Shown piece after piece: positions 20,999 through 22,278 of a stretch of 22,278 nucleotides of DNA. A program made the translations under genes and the position numbers. Below the pieces are notes generated by a model. That model was given only the letters and a program-made list of their open reading frames with translations. It did not search any database and was not told the DNA's origin. Source of the stretch: a virus. Within the stretch, counting starts at the first letter, position 1. Every line of letters begins with the position of its first letter. Where the stretch lies: IMG/VR virus record IMGVR_UViG_3300023179_004195, positions 1-22,278 of that record; one strand, given 5' to 3'.

Positions 20999-22278
20999 GG
21001 TGTGCATAGACGGCTAAAGTTGTTCACCTTCTTGAATGTAACTATGTTGGCAAATTTGTCAAGCAGTTGGTCAGATTTATGACTAATTACGAATACATTA
21101 TTTGCTGCACCCATATTTTGGAGAATCTTTATGACTTCTTCTGTGCCTACTCCGTCCAGAGACGAATCAAATACTTCATCCAAAATAAGCAGATTGGTGT
21201 TGGCTGAATTCTTCATTTTGGCAATGTCACGCCACGCCAATAGTAGCGACACATCTATTCGTAGTTTCTCGCCTTCGCTAAAGTTTTCGTAGGAGAACTC
21301 GTCGCGGTGGCGGCTCTTGATGATTTCCACAAAATCCTCGTTCAGCGTGAACTGTGCAAAGAAATCCATAGACACCAAGTACTTGTTGATAATTTTATTC
21401 AGGGCAGGAATGTACTTCTTGATAATCTTTCTCTTGATGCCGCTGTCCTTGAGCAGCACGGTGGCAATCTCCATTGTGTGGAGGTCTTCCACCACACCTT
21501 TACGCTCGTCTTCCTTTTCACCCTGCTGCTGCTGAATGCCTTCAAGTGCTGTACGCTCCGCAGCAATACTGTCTCGTTCTGCAATCGTCTTGGTTTGCAG
21601 ATCACGCAACTGCTTGATGTACTTCTTGGAAGACGCAATAGCAGAATCGGTTTTAGCCACTTCAGTCTGCTTGGCGTTCATGGCTTGTGATTCTTTTACC
21701 AAAGCATCCAAGTGTGCCTTTTCTTTGCCGATCATTTCTTCAATCTTATTGATAGCCGTTTGCAGTTCGTCTTGGCGAGCAGTCTTCTTGGCAATCATGT
21801 CATCACGGAAAGACTGTGGTAGATCGTGCTTGCACACAGGGCAGTCTTCGTTCTTCTGATAGAAGTCACTCTCTTCCTGTGCCTTCTTGATGTTGCTGCT
21901 CATCTGCTTCTTGAGTGTAACCATTTGATTCAGCGAATCCCGCTTGGCATCAATCGCAGCAGTATTGGCAGTCATGGCATTTATCTCTGTCTGCAACTCG
22001 TCCTTTCGCTTCAGGAGTTCGTCAAGCGTTTCCTGCTCTTCGGATTCCTGCGAACGATACGATTGGAGTTGTGAATCAGACTTCTGTTCAATCTTGCCAA
22101 TCAAATCCTTTTTGTGTTCCACCTTGAGTTTCAGGGTACTGATTTCTGCTTCCACTCCACGCAGAGTTTCCTTTGCGTCCTGTAGACGGGACTTCAGCAC
22201 ATCATTCATCTTGGAGAACACATCAATATCCAACAGGTTTTCCACGATGCCTCGTCTGTCTCCCGCAGGTAGACGCAT
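20995..22278 (-). CDS. 46: Recombination endonuclease subunit gp46 (SbcC/Rad50-like), N-terminus cut by window edge
   Basis: Partial SMC-like ATPase of the gp46/gp47 complex that resects DNA ends for recombination-dependent replication. The visible 427 residues contain the end of the N-terminal ATPase lobe (RLPAGDRRGIVENLLDIDVF, 2-21), a long coiled coil (about 25-270) broken by the zinc hook CPVC (146-149), the ABC signature FSEGEK (333-338), Walker B LLILDEVFD (363-371), D-loop SLDG and H-loop SHK (399-401). Walker A must lie beyond base 22278; the ATG at the very edge is almost certainly internal. The downstream gene overlaps its TGA. Confidence 0.95.
   Translation of the reverse strand: MRLPAGDRRGIVENLLDIDVFSKMNDVLKSRLQDAKETLRGVEAEISTLKLKVEHKKDLIGKIEQKSDSQLQSYRSQESEEQETLDELLKRKDELQTEINAMTANTAAIDAKRDSLNQMVTLKKQMSSNIKKAQEESDFYQKNEDCPVCKHDLPQSFRDDMIAKKTARQDELQTAINKIEEMIGKEKAHLDALVKESQAMNAKQTEVAKTDSAIASSKKYIKQLRDLQTKTIAERDSIAAERTALEGIQQQQGEKEDERKGVVEDLHTMEIATVLLKDSGIKRKIIKKYIPALNKIINKYLVSMDFFAQFTLNEDFVEIIKSRHRDEFSYENFSEGEKLRIDVSLLLAWRDIAKMKNSANTNLLILDEVFDSSLDGVGTEEVIKILQNMGAANNVFVISHKSDQLLDKFANIVTFKKVNNFSRLCTP

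Overview
The window is a piece of a T4-type (tailed, myovirus-like) phage genome. Every gene I can support lies on the minus strand, so transcription runs from base 22278 towards base 1. The right end carries the classical T4 replication and recombination block in its usual order: gp46 recombination nuclease subunit (cut by the window edge), an unidentified 364-367 aa gene, an RNase H/flap nuclease, a tiny basic ORF, gp45 sliding clamp, gp44 and gp62 clamp loader, and RegA translational repressor. In T4 and many relatives the DNA polymerase gene 43 follows regA. Here no polymerase follows.

From about 16.3 kb down to 3.9 kb there is instead a cassette of 13 carbohydrate genes, mostly coupled by short overlaps or very short gaps. 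In transcription order they are: two GT2-like glycosyltransferases; a PMP/[2Fe-2S] 3-dehydrase of the E1 (RfbH/DdhC/AscC) type; a GT25 glycosyltransferase; another GT2 enzyme; an RmlB-type 4,6-dehydratase; a TylC3-type sugar C-methyltransferase; a second RmlB-type dehydratase; an HpcH/HpaI aldolase-like protein; a ThDP enzyme of the acetolactate-synthase/YerE class; an LdpA-like protein with two [4Fe-4S] motifs; a HAD phosphatase; and an SDR sugar reductase. The set reads as synthesis and transfer of an unusual deoxy, possibly branched-chain, sugar. Its product and acceptor are unknown. Much of the cassette is AT-rich: the 60-base samples at 4081-4140 and 7381-7440 each contain 16 G/C. The flanking phage genes are richer: 31 at 3121-3180 and 32 at 18001-18060.

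The left end (3.9-0 kb) returns to phage-like composition: a GT2-TPR fusion, a probable virion-associated beta-rich protein, two small unknown genes, dUTPase, an Nmad1/DUF1599-type protein and a UV-damage endonuclease (UvsE). Two strong sigma70-like promoters lie before dut and uvsE. In both, the -35 TTGACA contains the TGA stop of the preceding gene.

The first 95 bases form a near-perfect inverted repeat (39 of 40 positions) that cuts off uvsE. This looks like a fold-back at a contig end rather than biology. UvsE and dUTPase fit a phage of sunlit water. The LdpA-like protein, a family I know from cyanobacteria, hints at a cyanobacterial host or donor, but no photosynthesis gene is present and the host remains open. 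No stretch over 300 bases lacks a gene, and I saw no tRNA, CRISPR array, transposase or integrase.
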